Shown here: piece by piece, positions 33,225-41,226 of the stretch
Numbering within the stretch: the first letter of the stretch is position 1
Layout: every line of letters begins with the position of its first letter
Origin: Tardiphaga alba
GTDB taxonomy: Bacteria; Pseudomonadota; Alphaproteobacteria; Rhizobiales; Xanthobacteraceae
Assembly (NCBI RefSeq): GCF_018279705.1
Contig: NZ_CP036498.1
Span: 2,869,001-2,933,000 of the forward strand
Direction: 5' to 3'
DNA: 64,000 bases
Translations under genes and position numbers: made by a program
Notes under the pieces: model-generated
What the model saw: the letters and a program-made list of their open reading frames with translations, nothing else
Databases searched by the model: none
What the model was told of the DNA's origin: nothing

Positions 33225-36200
33225 ATGTCGAATTTTTTCATCGCACGGCCGATCTTTGCCTGGGTGGTCGCCATCTTCATCATGATCGCCGGCGTGCTGG
33301 CGATTCCGAATTTGCCGGTGGCGCAATATCCGAACATCGCGCCGCCGCGCATCGCCGTCACGACCAGCTATCCCGGTGCTTCGGCCGAGGAGATCTATCA
33401 GGGCGTGACGCGGCTGATCGAGGATCAGCTCAACGGCATTCCCGGCCTGATGTATTTCGAGTCGACGGCAGACGCGACCGGCGCCATCCAGATCGATGTC
33501 ACCTTCCAGCCGGGCACCACCATCGCGCAGGCGACGGTGGATGTGCAGAACCGCATCCGCCGCGTGGAGTCGCGGCTGCCGCGCGCGGTGACCCAGCAGG
33601 GCATCATCGTCGAGGAAGGCTCGATCGCGTTCCTGATGTTCATCTCCATGCAGACCACCGATGGCAGCATGGATAGTATCGCGCTCGGCGACTACATCAC
33701 ACGCAACGTACTCAGCGAAGTCCGTCGCGTGCCCGGTGTCGGCAAGGCGCAACTGTTCGGCACCCAGCGCTCGATGCGCGTCTGGATCGATCCCGATAAG
33801 ATGCTGGGCCTCGGCCTGACATCGTCGGACATCACGGCCGCGATCACCGCGCAGAATGCGCAGGTCTCGGCCGGTCGTATCGGTGCGACGCCCAATCCGG
33901 TGTCGCAGGAAGTTTCGGCGCCGGTACTGGTCAAGGGACAGCTCGGGTCGCCCGACGAGTTCGGTGCCATCGTGCTGCGCGCCAATCGCGACGGCTCGTC
34001 GGTGCGGCTGCGCGATGTCGCGCGTGTCGAGATTGGCGGCGAGGACTACAATTTCGCCAGCCGCCTGAACGGAAAGCCGGCGGCCGCCATCGGCGTGCAG
34101 ATGTCGGCGACGGGGAATGCCTTGGCGACGTCGGAAGCCGTCAACGCCAAGATGAAGGAGCTGTCGAAGTTCTTTCCGAAGGGGCTTACCTACGAAATTC
34201 CCTATGACACGACGCCTTTCGTCAAGGCGTCGATCGAGAAGGTGCTGCACACGCTGGCGGAGGCGATCGGTCTCGTCTTCATCGTGATGTTCCTGTTCCT
34301 GCAGAACTTCCGCTACACGCTGATCCCGACCATCGTGGTGCCCATCGCGTTGCTTGGCACCTGTGCGGTGATGTTCGCGACCGGGTTCTCGATCAATGTG
34401 CTGACCATGTTCGCCATGGTGCTGGCGATCGGCATCCTCGTCGACGACGCCATCGTCGTGGTGGAGAATGTCGAGCGACTGATGGCGCAGGAGGGATTGT
34501 CGCCACGCGCGGCGACCATCAAGGCCATGAAGCAGATCAGCGGCGCCATCGTCGGCATCACGGTGGTGCTGACGGCGGTGTTCGTGCCGATGGCGTTTTT
34601 CCCCGGCGCGGTCGGCATCATCTACCGGCAGTTCAGCCTCACCATGGTGGTGTCGATCCTGTTCTCGGGATTCCTCGCGCTGACGCTCACACCGGCATTA
34701 TGCGCGACGTTCCTGAAGCCGATCCCGAAGGGGCATCACGAGAAGGGCGGCTTCTTCGGCTGGTTCAATCGCGGCTTCGATCGCCTCGCAGGCAGCTATC
34801 GGGGAACGGTCGGCTGGGTCACCAATCGCACCGGCCGCATGATGGTCGTCTATCTCGCGCTGCTGGTCGGTCTCGGCTGGGCCTATGTGCGGCTGCCATC
34901 GGGCTTCCTGCCGACGGAAGATCAGGGTTATGTGATCACCGACATCCAGGCGCCGCCCGAAGCGAGCCAGTCGCGCACGCTGGAATCCGTGAAGCAGGTC
35001 GAGAGCGTGTTCCTGAAGGAGGAGGGCGTCGCCAGCATGTTCACCGTGCTCGGCTTCAGCTTCTCCGGCAACGGCCTGAGTTCGGGCCTTGCATTCCCGA
35101 CGCTGAAGGACTGGAGCGAGCGCAAGGCTAAGGATGCCGCGCCGGAGATCGTGAAACGCGCCAATGCCGAATTCGCCAAGATCGGCGATGCCATGGCCTT
35201 CGCGTTGTCGCCGCCGCCGATCGAAGGTCTCGGCAACTCCACCGGCTTCACCTTCCGCCTGCAGGATCGCAGCAGCCGCGGATCGGCATCGCTATCCGCT
35301 GCGGCGGAGCAATTGATGGCCGCAGCCGGCAAGAGCCCGGTGCTGGTGGGCATGCGTATCGAGGGGCTGTCGAATTCGGCGCAGCTCAATCTCGTGATCG
35401 ACCGCGAAAAGGCGAATACGTTCGGCGTGTCCTTTGCCGACATCAATGCGACGGTGTCGGCAAGCCTCGGCTCGTCCTACATCAATGACTTCCCGAATGC
35501 CGGCCGCATGCAGCGCGTCACCATTCAGGCCCAGGACGAACGCCGCATGCAGGCGGACGACCTGCTCAAGCTGAATGTCCGTAACGCCAGCGGCGGCATG
35601 GTCCCGCTGTCGGCTTTCGCGCGCACGGAATGGGCGAAGGGGCCGGTGCAGGTGGTCGGCTTCAACGGCTATCCGTCGATTCGCATCGCCGGTGATGCCG
35701 CGCCGGGCTTCTCGTCGGGTGACGCGATCAAGGAGATGGAACGGCTGGTCGGTCAGTTGCCGGATGGTTTCGGCTTCCAGTGGGCCGGGCAGTCGCAGCA
35801 GGAGATCGAATCCGGCAACCAGGCGCCGTTCCTGCTCGGTCTCAGCGTGCTCTTCGTCTTCCTGTTGCTGGCGGCGCTGTATGAGAGCTGGTCGATCCCG
35901 CTCTCGGTGATGCTGGTGGTGCCGCTCGGCATCATCGGATCGCTGCTCGCGGTGATGCTGCGCGACATGCCGAACGACATTTATTTCAAGGTCGGCCTGA
36001 TCGCGATCATCGGCCTGTCGGCAAAGAACGCGATCCTGATCGTGGAATTCGCCAAGGAGCTGCATGCCGAAGGCAAGTCGCTGCGCGAGGCGGCGATCGA
36101 GGCGGCCTATATCCGTTTCCGGCCGATCCTGATGACGTCGCTGGCTTTCATCCTCGGCGTGACGCCGCTGGCGATCGCCACCGGCGCCAGCGCCGGCAGC

Positions 36201-36374
36201 CAGAACGCCATCGGCACCGGTGTGCTCGGCGGCATGATCTCGGCCACCGTGCTCGCGGTGCTGTTCGTGCCGGTGTTCTACGTCTTCGTGCTGAAACGCA
36301 TGCCGGGGCGCAAGCGGCCCGAAGCGCCGGTCGATGAGCACGCGGCGGCCGCGCCGGGATCGACATCATTGTAA
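33225..36374 (+). CDS. RND multidrug efflux permease (HAE1, AcrB type)
   Basis: A 1049-residue proton-driven pump. It opens MSNFFIARPIFAWVVAIFI and has 12 spans, with the TM4 aspartates in GILVDDAIVVVENVE (about residue 407) and LIAIIGLSAKNAILIVEFAK in TM10. It is closer in length to canonical AcrB than the first pump in this window. The adaptor gene precedes it by 11 bases, and a small gene follows 10 bases after its stop, so transcription probably continues into the SMR gene. No outer-membrane channel gene is present. Confidence 0.94.
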   Translation: MSNFFIARPIFAWVVAIFIMIAGVLAIPNLPVAQYPNIAPPRIAVTTSYPGASAEEIYQGVTRLIEDQLNGIPGLMYFESTADATGAIQIDVTFQPGTTIAQATVDVQNRIRRVESRLPRAVTQQGIIVEEGSIAFLMFISMQTTDGSMDSIALGDYITRNVLSEVRRVPGVGKAQLFGTQRSMRVWIDPDKMLGLGLTSSDITAAITAQNAQVSAGRIGATPNPVSQEVSAPVLVKGQLGSPDEFGAIVLRANRDGSSVRLRDVARVEIGGEDYNFASRLNGKPAAAIGVQMSATGNALATSEAVNAKMKELSKFFPKGLTYEIPYDTTPFVKASIEKVLHTLAEAIGLVFIVMFLFLQNFRYTLIPTIVVPIALLGTCAVMFATGFSINVLTMFAMVLAIGILVDDAIVVVENVERLMAQEGLSPRAATIKAMKQISGAIVGITVVLTAVFVPMAFFPGAVGIIYRQFSLTMVVSILFSGFLALTLTPALCATFLKPIPKGHHEKGGFFGWFNRGFDRLAGSYRGTVGWVTNRTGRMMVVYLALLVGLGWAYVRLPSGFLPTEDQGYVITDIQAPPEASQSRTLESVKQVESVFLKEEGVASMFTVLGFSFSGNGLSSGLAFPTLKDWSERKAKDAAPEIVKRANAEFAKIGDAMAFALSPPPIEGLGNSTGFTFRLQDRSSRGSASLSAAAEQLMAAAGKSPVLVGMRIEGLSNSAQLNLVIDREKANTFGVSFADINATVSASLGSSYINDFPNAGRMQRVTIQAQDERRMQADDLLKLNVRNASGGMVPLSAFARTEWAKGPVQVVGFNGYPSIRIAGDAAPGFSSGDAIKEMERLVGQLPDGFGFQWAGQSQQEIESGNQAPFLLGLSVLFVFLLLAALYESWSIPLSVMLVVPLGIIGSLLAVMLRDMPNDIYFKVGLIAIIGLSAKNAILIVEFAKELHAEGKSLREAAIEAAYIRFRPILMTSLAFILGVTPLAIATGASAGSQNAIGTGVLGGMISATVLAVLFVPVFYVFVLKRMPGRKRPEAPVDEHAAAAPGSTSL

Positions 36375-36384
36375 GGAGTTGGCC

Positions 36385-36642
36385 ATGCGTCGCATGATTT
36401 TCGAAGCACCCGATCTCGATCCGGACTGGCTCACTTATGGCGACCGCGTGCGCATGAGCCCGCTTGGTCTCGCGCGGCATCCAACCTATGGCGCGCGCGA
36501 GGGCGTGATCGTGGGGATGGGGACGCCGAGCAGCGTGCGTGTGAAATTCGATGAGCGCGTCACCGTGCAGGCCATCCATCGCGACTATCTGGAGCGGGCG
36601 CCGGTCGCGCAGCGCGCACCGCGAAAGATGGGACGCGGGTGA
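36385..36642 (+). CDS. small SH3/KOW-like hypothetical protein in the RND-SMR operon
   Basis: An 85-residue soluble protein with beta-rich character: YGDRVRMSPLGLARHPTYGA then GVIVGMGTPSSVRVKFDERV, ending in a basic tail. The pattern of a G-V-I-V-G-x-G turn followed by V-x-V-x-F resembles small SH3-like barrels, but I cannot name a family. GGAG precedes the ATG at 36385. It starts 10 bases after the RND permease stop and its TGA overlaps the next ATG (TGATG), coupling it to the SMR gene. Confidence 0.7.
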   Translation: MRRMIFEAPDLDPDWLTYGDRVRMSPLGLARHPTYGAREGVIVGMGTPSSVRVKFDERVTVQAIHRDYLERAPVAQRAPRKMGRG

Positions 36643-36971
36643 TGACCTATCTCTATCTGACGGTCGCGATCCTTTGCGAAGTGCTGGCGACCAGTTTCCT
36701 CAAACTGTCGGACGGCTTCAGCAAGCCGTGGCCATCCCTGGTCACCGTCGTCGGCTATGCCGTGTCGTTCTATTTCCTCTCGATCGCATTGCGCGACATC
36801 CCGACCGGCGTCGCCTATGCGATCTGGTCGGGCGTCGGCATCGTGCTGGTGACGGGCATCGCCTGGGCCTTCCAGGGCCAGAAACTCGATCCGGCGGCCC
36901 TGTGCGGCCTCGGCCTGATCGTCGCGGGCGTGATCGTCATCAATGTGTTCTCCAGCGCCACGGTGCATTGA
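36642..36971 (+). CDS. SMR family multidrug efflux protein (EmrE-like)
   Basis: A 109-residue protein with four transmembrane helices. The SMR hallmarks are TYLYLTVAILCEVLATSFLK with the essential Glu (about residue 13), and GVAYAIWSGVGIVLVTGIAW in helix 3 with the conserved Ala-Tyr-Ala-Ile-Trp. It exports cationic compounds by proton antiport as a dimer. It overlaps the preceding small gene by one base and probably belongs to the RND operon. A GTG three bases earlier is an alternative start. Confidence 0.9.
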   Translation: MTYLYLTVAILCEVLATSFLKLSDGFSKPWPSLVTVVGYAVSFYFLSIALRDIPTGVAYAIWSGVGIVLVTGIAWAFQGQKLDPAALCGLGLIVAGVIVINVFSSATVH

Positions 36972-37063
36972 GGGGGCCGCAATTCCGTCCGCGGGTTGCG
37001 CCAGATCAATTCCGGGGCGGTCCATGGTTGCCGGCGGGGGCGCCGTGACCTACATCAGCGGGC

Positions 37064-37486
37064 ATGAGCGAGCCCCAGACCAATCCCTTCGGCATTTTCC
37101 ATCCGGCGATCAATGAAGAGAATATCACGCTGCTGGTGCGGACCTTCTATGGCCGCGCGCGCGAGGACGATCTGATCGGGCCGATCTTCAATGCCGCCGT
37201 GGCCGACTGGGATCACCATATCGCGCAGATCGCCGATTTCTGGTCATCGATGATGCTGAAGACGGGCCGCTACAATGGCCGCCCGATGCGGCCGCATCTG
37301 ATGCTGCCGCTCAAGGGCGAGCATTTCGACCGCTGGCTGCAGCTGTTCGAGCCCACCGTGCATGAGATCTTTCCGGCCGAGGTGGCCGAGATGTTCATCA
37401 TCCGCGCCCGCCGCATCGCCGACAGTTTCGAAATGGGCATCGCCACCACGCGGGGCGAGATCGCGCGGCCCCGTCATGCCGTCTAG
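37064..37486 (+). CDS. group III truncated haemoglobin
   Basis: A 140-residue 2-on-2 globin. The pattern matches group III: residues 14-60 with VRTFYGRAREDDLIGPIFN and FWSSMMLKTGRYNGRPMRPH, giving proximal His78 before LPLKGEHFDRWLQLF. Members bind oxygen or nitric oxide and are linked to nitrosative or microaerobic stress. It stands alone and is closed by a hairpin terminator that begins within its stop codon. Confidence 0.88.
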   Translation: MSEPQTNPFGIFHPAINEENITLLVRTFYGRAREDDLIGPIFNAAVADWDHHIAQIADFWSSMMLKTGRYNGRPMRPHLMLPLKGEHFDRWLQLFEPTVHEIFPAEVAEMFIIRARRIADSFEMGIATTRGEIARPRHAV

Positions 37487-37527
37487 AGTTGGATTCATCT
37501 GCGATGAAGCCAACTCTGGTTTTTTAT
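37485..37527 (+). terminator. rho-independent terminator of the truncated haemoglobin gene
   Basis: AGAGTTGGATTCAT pairs with ATGAAGCCAACTCT (13 of 14 positions) around a CTGCG loop, followed by GGTTTTTTATTT. The first arm overlaps the last two bases of the stop codon. Confidence 0.88.
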
Positions 37528-37532
37528 TTGTC

Positions 37533-37583
37533 AGAGCATGATCTTATCCGAAAACCGGTATCCACTTTTCGGGATCATGCTCT
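37533..37583. repeat. dispersed palindromic repeat, AGAGCATGATC type
   Basis: AGAGCATGATC at 37533-37543 and GATCATGCTCT at 37573-37583 are perfect inverted ends; between them lie CCGAAAACCGGTATCCACTT and TTCGGG arms. This is a well-known intergenic element of Bradyrhizobium and Rhodopseudomonas. Confidence 0.88.
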
Positions 37584-37671
37584 CAGAATGGTAAGCCGGT
37601 GATGGATCGCCGGCATTGCGGGAACTACCGGTTCGGCTAGGCTGCAACTCCAACAAACCGGGAGTCGCTCC

Positions 37672-37893
37672 ATGAAACGCCTGTCTGTCCTCGTCGTGCT
37701 CAGCCTGTTTTCCGCCAGCCCCGCTTTCGCCCAGGCCTGCAAGGCCGTGAGCGCCGACGGCAAGCCGCTGGCCGGCGCGGCCAAGACCAGCCACATGAAG
37801 AAGTGCTGCGAAGACAACGCCAAGAGTGCCGAAGGCAAGGCGCTCTCCGGCGCTGCCAAGAAGAGCTCCGTCGATAAGTGCATGAAGGGCTGA
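37672..37893 (+). CDS. small secreted PsiF-repeat-like protein
   Basis: A 73-residue protein with a signal peptide (residues 1-21, ending AFA) and a Lys/Ala/Ser-rich mature part. Cys pairs and Lys-rich repeats (HMKKCCEDNAKSAEGKAL then SSVDKCMKG) resemble the PsiF repeat of phosphate-starvation-inducible secreted proteins. Function is unknown. GGGAG precedes the ATG, and a clean terminator follows 28 bases after the stop. Confidence 0.72.
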   Translation: MKRLSVLVVLSLFSASPAFAQACKAVSADGKPLAGAAKTSHMKKCCEDNAKSAEGKALSGAAKKSSVDKCMKG

Positions 37894-37921
37894 GCCCGCG
37901 CGCGACAGCTCGCAATATGCA

Positions 37922-37948
37922 AAAAGCCCCGCGTGAGCGGGGCTTTTT
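37922..37948. terminator. rho-independent terminator
   Basis: AAGCCCCGC and GCGGGGCTT form a perfect stem with a GTGA loop, followed by T5 on the plus strand and by A5 on the other side. It serves the PsiF-like gene and may also serve the convergent YghU-like gene. Confidence 0.92.
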
Positions 37949-37982
37949 CGTTGGTTCGGCGTGAGGACCAAGCCTCGTCAGA

Positions 37983-38864
37983 TCAACCTTTGGCGCCCTG
38001 CGCCTCGATCTTGTCCTGCGTTTTGGTGGCGAAGTCACCGGCATCGTGACGCTCGCGGAGCTGGCCCGCCGGATCGCCCGACGCCTTGTTGACCATGCGG
38101 CCGCGCTTCACGGCAGGGCGGGCACCGATGGCCTTGGCCCAGCGCTGAAAGTTCTTGTAGCTCTGCACGTCGAGAAAGGTGCCGGCATCGCCATAGATCA
38201 CGCCTTCGGCAAGGGCGCCGTACCAGGGGAAGATCGCCATGTCGGCGATGCTGTAGTCCTTGCCCGCGATGAATTCATTGTTGGCGAGTTGGCGATCCAG
38301 CACGTCGAGCTGGCGCTTGGTCTCCATCGCATAGCGGTTGATGGCATATTCGATCTTGAACGGGGCATAGGCATAGAAGTGACCGAAGCCGCCGCCGAGG
38401 AACGGGGCGCTGCCCATCTGCCAGAACAGCCAGGACAGGGTCTCGGCGCGCGCAGGACCATCCTTCGGCAGGAAGGCGCCGAACTTCTCGGCGAGATGCA
38501 TGAGGATGGCGCCGGATTCGAACACGCGGAACGGCTTGTCGCCGCTGCGGTCCATCAAGGCCGGAATCTTGGAATTCGGATTGACATCGACAAAACCGGA
38601 ACCGAATTGGTTGCCATCGATCTTGATCAGCCAGGCATCATATTCGGCGCCGGTGTGGCCGGCTGCGAGCAGCTCCTCGAACATGATCGTGACCTTCTGG
38701 CCGTTCGGGGTCGCCAGCGAATAGAGCTGGAAGGGATGCTTGCCGACCGGCAGCTCCTTGTCGTGGGTCGGCCCGGCGATCGGCCGATTGGTGGAGGCGA
38801 AGGCGCCGCCATTCTCCTTGTCCCAGGTCCAGACTTTCGGCGGCGTATAGGGGGCATCGGTCAT
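37983..38864 (-). CDS. yghU: glutathione S-transferase, YghU type (GSH-dependent disulfide-bond oxidoreductase)
   Basis: A 293-residue GST-fold protein of the YghU/YfcG nu-class. The thioredoxin-like half begins after a 45-residue extension (HPFQLYSLATPNGQKVTIMF, with Thr/Asn in place of a catalytic Tyr or Ser), and FESGAILMHLAEKFG holds the glutathione-binding Glu-Ser. The helical half contains ANNEFIAGKDYSIADMAIFP. Such proteins bind two glutathiones and reduce disulfides. GGAG precedes the ATG at 38864; the open frame extends to 39014 but adds unconserved sequence. Confidence 0.9.
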   Translation of the reverse strand: MTDAPYTPPKVWTWDKENGGAFASTNRPIAGPTHDKELPVGKHPFQLYSLATPNGQKVTIMFEELLAAGHTGAEYDAWLIKIDGNQFGSGFVDVNPNSKIPALMDRSGDKPFRVFESGAILMHLAEKFGAFLPKDGPARAETLSWLFWQMGSAPFLGGGFGHFYAYAPFKIEYAINRYAMETKRQLDVLDRQLANNEFIAGKDYSIADMAIFPWYGALAEGVIYGDAGTFLDVQSYKNFQRWAKAIGARPAVKRGRMVNKASGDPAGQLRERHDAGDFATKTQDKIEAQGAKG

Positions 38865-38946
38865 TGTCGGCTCCGGGCACGATCGGGTTATCCGGCACAG
38901 GTGGGGATCGATGCAATTGCATTCAAGTCTGGGAAGGGGCCAATTT

Positions 38947-39351
38947 CTACCAATCGACCAGTTTGTCGTCGCCACCGAAGGCAGCCGGCATATTGGCGTA
39001 ATGCGGCAGCCCATCCTTCACCGGCGCAACCGCGCTGCTGCAATGGATATGCAGGGTCGGCGCGAAGGCTTCCTTGAGCAGATAGCCGCTGACGGAGCGC
39101 ATGCCGATCTCCGGCAATTCGATGAGGACGCGCGTGCTGCATTTGGCGCAATTGACCCGGGGTGTCCGCTTCAGAGTGAAGGTCGTCGTGTCTCCGCTAA
39201 CGAGCTCGACGCCATCTGCGGGATAGATCGCCTCCGCCACATAGGCTGCACCATGCACGGTCTGGCAGTCGGCGCAGTGACACCAGAAATGCGAGATCGG
39301 GTCAGCGGAGAGGCGAATCTGAACGGCATTGCATGGGCAGCTGAGGATCAT
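38947..39351 (-). CDS. GFA family (CENP-V/glutathione-dependent formaldehyde-activating-like) zinc protein
   Basis: A 134-residue zinc protein of the GFA fold. Zinc ligands are visible as LSCPCNAVQ near the N-terminus, WCHCADCQ in the middle and NCAKCSTRV later, the usual spacing of the family. Members were named for glutathione adduct formation with formaldehyde, but most are of unknown function. The ATG at 39351 has GGAG upstream; an ATG at 39423 in frame lacks it. It lies upstream of the YghU-like gene on the same strand with an 82-base gap. Confidence 0.82.
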   Translation of the reverse strand: MILSCPCNAVQIRLSADPISHFWCHCADCQTVHGAAYVAEAIYPADGVELVSGDTTTFTLKRTPRVNCAKCSTRVLIELPEIGMRSVSGYLLKEAFAPTLHIHCSSAVAPVKDGLPHYANMPAAFGGDDKLVDW

Positions 39352-39445
39352 GGGACATCTCCATCGGTGTCCCATGAGTATCTGCCGATCGACGCCGCAA
39401 ACAACCGCATGGTGATGCGGCATTTGGCTCGCAGCCGAAGCCCGA

Positions 39446-39561
39446 CTACATCACGCGTTTGACCAGCGAGGTAATTGCCGCCGTGTAGCGACCGTTGGCG
39501 CTGTAGTGATCGACCACATAGAGAACGAACAGGGCGACGAGGCCCGCACCGATGAACTCAT
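39446..39561 (-). pseudogene. possible frameshifted small membrane protein
   Basis: On the minus strand a 38-codon frame reads EFIGAGLVALFVLYVVDHYS then ANGRYTAAITSLVKRVM and stops at 39446. It looks like a small single-span protein but has no start codon: a TGA lies two codons before it, and the nearest ATG (39561) is one base out of frame. It may be a broken gene, a sequencing error, or chance. Confidence 0.3.
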
Positions 39562-39729
39562 ATCAACCTGCAAATCACTTTCGAAATGCAGGCATTGTTC
39601 GGTGATCAGTTGGTGCGTGCTACATGGAACCCGCCTGCACAGCATGCCGTCCACATGGAACCGGCGACGCATATGCTGCGAGCGGTAGCGGGGCACGACG
39701 TCGCGACGTCGTTCGATGATGAATGTGCG

Positions 39730-40626
39730 TCACTGCTTCTGCAGGGCGGCCGTTTGTTTTGCGAGTTGCTTGTCAAAATCCTGCTCGAGCGCCGACACAT
39801 AGGTCACGTTCTCGCCGGGTTTCACGAACGGATTTGGCGCGCCGTCCTTCATCGCCGCGCGCTTGGCCTGCATGCCGTAGACTTCCGGATGCGGGCCGAG
39901 GAACACGTCGATTTTCATCGCCTTCACCTTGGCATAGGTCGCGCGATAGTCATCGACGATGCCGGCATGAGTCGGCTGTCCGACCAATTTGTTCAGCGCC
40001 ACCGTGCCGCTGCAGAAGAACAGCACGTTGCGATCCTGGCCGCCGTCCTTCACCGTCATGCTCCAGCTCGTGCAGCCCGGGGAATGGCCCGGCGTCGCGT
40101 AAGCGGTGAGGGTGGTGTCGCCGAGCGTGACCTTGTCGCCGTCCTTCACGGTGCGATCGACCTTCACCGGAGGAAAGCCGATATCCCTGTTCTGCTCGTC
40201 GCCGGGATAGGTGCCTTGCTCGAGCAACGGCTTGTCGCGCTCGCCTGCGATAAGTTGTGCGCTGGTATCCTTTTTGATTTCGGCGAAGCCACCGGTGTGG
40301 TCGAAATGCGCGTGCGTGTTCAGGATCAGCTTGATGTCGCCCTCCTTGAAGCCGAGCTTCTTGATGTGATCCTTGATCATGCCGGTGGACTGCGGAACGC
40401 CGGTGTCCATCAGGATCAGGCCGCCGGAGGTCTTGATGACGTAGATGGCGAGGCCATCGGTGCCGACATAATAGATGTTGTCGATTAGCTGGAACGGCTC
40501 ATAGGGCGCCGTCCATTTCGCCATCACCTGGGCGAGGAAGTCCTTCACGGTCTGGGCATGTGCACCCGATACCGACAGGGTAAGTGCAAGCACCGACGCC
40601 GACAGCGCCGTGGTCAGCTTCTTCAT
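39730..40626 (-). CDS. subclass B3 metallo-beta-lactamase, BJP-1-like
   Basis: A 298-residue secreted zinc hydrolase with a signal peptide to about residue 24. The zinc ligands are HAHFDH (His105, His107, Asp109, His110), His181 in ATPGHSPGCTSW and His246 in LGPHPEVYGMQ. This is the pattern of subclass B3 enzymes, and the whole sequence strongly resembles BJP-1 of Bradyrhizobium japonicum as I recall it. It should hydrolyse penicillins, cephalosporins and carbapenems in the periplasm. The ATG at 40626 opens the signal peptide; upstream codons to 40725 are unlikely to be translated. No LysR/AmpR-type regulator is adjacent. Confidence 0.9.
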   Translation of the reverse strand: MKKLTTALSASVLALTLSVSGAHAQTVKDFLAQVMAKWTAPYEPFQLIDNIYYVGTDGLAIYVIKTSGGLILMDTGVPQSTGMIKDHIKKLGFKEGDIKLILNTHAHFDHTGGFAEIKKDTSAQLIAGERDKPLLEQGTYPGDEQNRDIGFPPVKVDRTVKDGDKVTLGDTTLTAYATPGHSPGCTSWSMTVKDGGQDRNVLFFCSGTVALNKLVGQPTHAGIVDDYRATYAKVKAMKIDVFLGPHPEVYGMQAKRAAMKDGAPNPFVKPGENVTYVSALEQDFDKQLAKQTAALQKQ

Positions 40627-40745
40627 GGGGGTTCCCGTCCTGATTTTCTTGTTGGCCTTTGAACGTCCCGATTGAAGCGCGATTTGGACGGAGGGCTCAA
40701 GGAGGAACTGAGGCGTCGCGATCACGGAGACGCGATGACGGGCCG

Positions 40746-41150
40746 TTACTTAGGCTTGCGCTTCGGCGGCTTGCTGGCGTTGAGCGCGACCGCTGCGCGG
40801 ATCAGCGCCTTGAAGGCGTTCTCGTCGATGCTGTCGCCGTCATGCAGATCGATGGCACGCCGGACATTGCCGTCGAGACTGGCGTTGAACAGGCCGGTGG
40901 GATCGTCGAGTGCTGCACCCTTGGCGAAAGTGAGCTTCACCGCGCTCTTGTAGGTCTCGCCGGTGCAGATGATGCCGTCACATTCCCACACGGGAACGCC
41001 CCGCCATTTCCATTCCTCGACGACATCTGGAACGCTTTGTTTGATGAGCGCACGCACATGCGCCAGCATGGCGCCGCGCCAGTCACCGAGTTCGCGAATG
41101 CGGGCATCGATCAGGGCAGACGGAGAGACGGCTGCGGCTGCTTTCGTCAT
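40746..41150 (-). CDS. DUF1801 family protein
   Basis: A 134-residue protein of the DUF1801 (YdhG-like) family. Visible features are RALIKQSVPDVVEEWKWRGV then PVWECDGIICTGETYKSAVK, a mixed alpha/beta segment, and a Lys/Pro-rich tail. Its function is unknown. GGGGA precedes the ATG at 41150; the longer frame to 41261 runs through hairpin DNA. It is upstream of the metallo-beta-lactamase gene on the same strand with a 119-base gap. Confidence 0.8.
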   Translation of the reverse strand: MTKAAAAVSPSALIDARIRELGDWRGAMLAHVRALIKQSVPDVVEEWKWRGVPVWECDGIICTGETYKSAVKLTFAKGAALDDPTGLFNASLDGNVRRAIDLHDGDSIDENAFKALIRAAVALNASKPPKRKPK

Positions 41151-41185
41151 GGCGAAGTCCCCGTGGCGGGCGACGATTAGGTAAC

Positions 41186-41217
41186 GATCATTCCGGGGCG
41201 CGTGCCCCGGAATGATC
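41186..41217. terminator. perfect 14-base-stem hairpin, probable terminator
   Basis: GATCATTCCGGGGC and GCCCCGGAATGATC flank a GCGT loop with no mismatch. It lies nine bases after the stop of the Bug-protein gene on the minus strand and before the DUF1801 gene. There is no T run, so it may act as an RNA-stabilising or factor-dependent terminator. Confidence 0.55.
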
Positions 41218-41226
41218 TCGCGGTGC

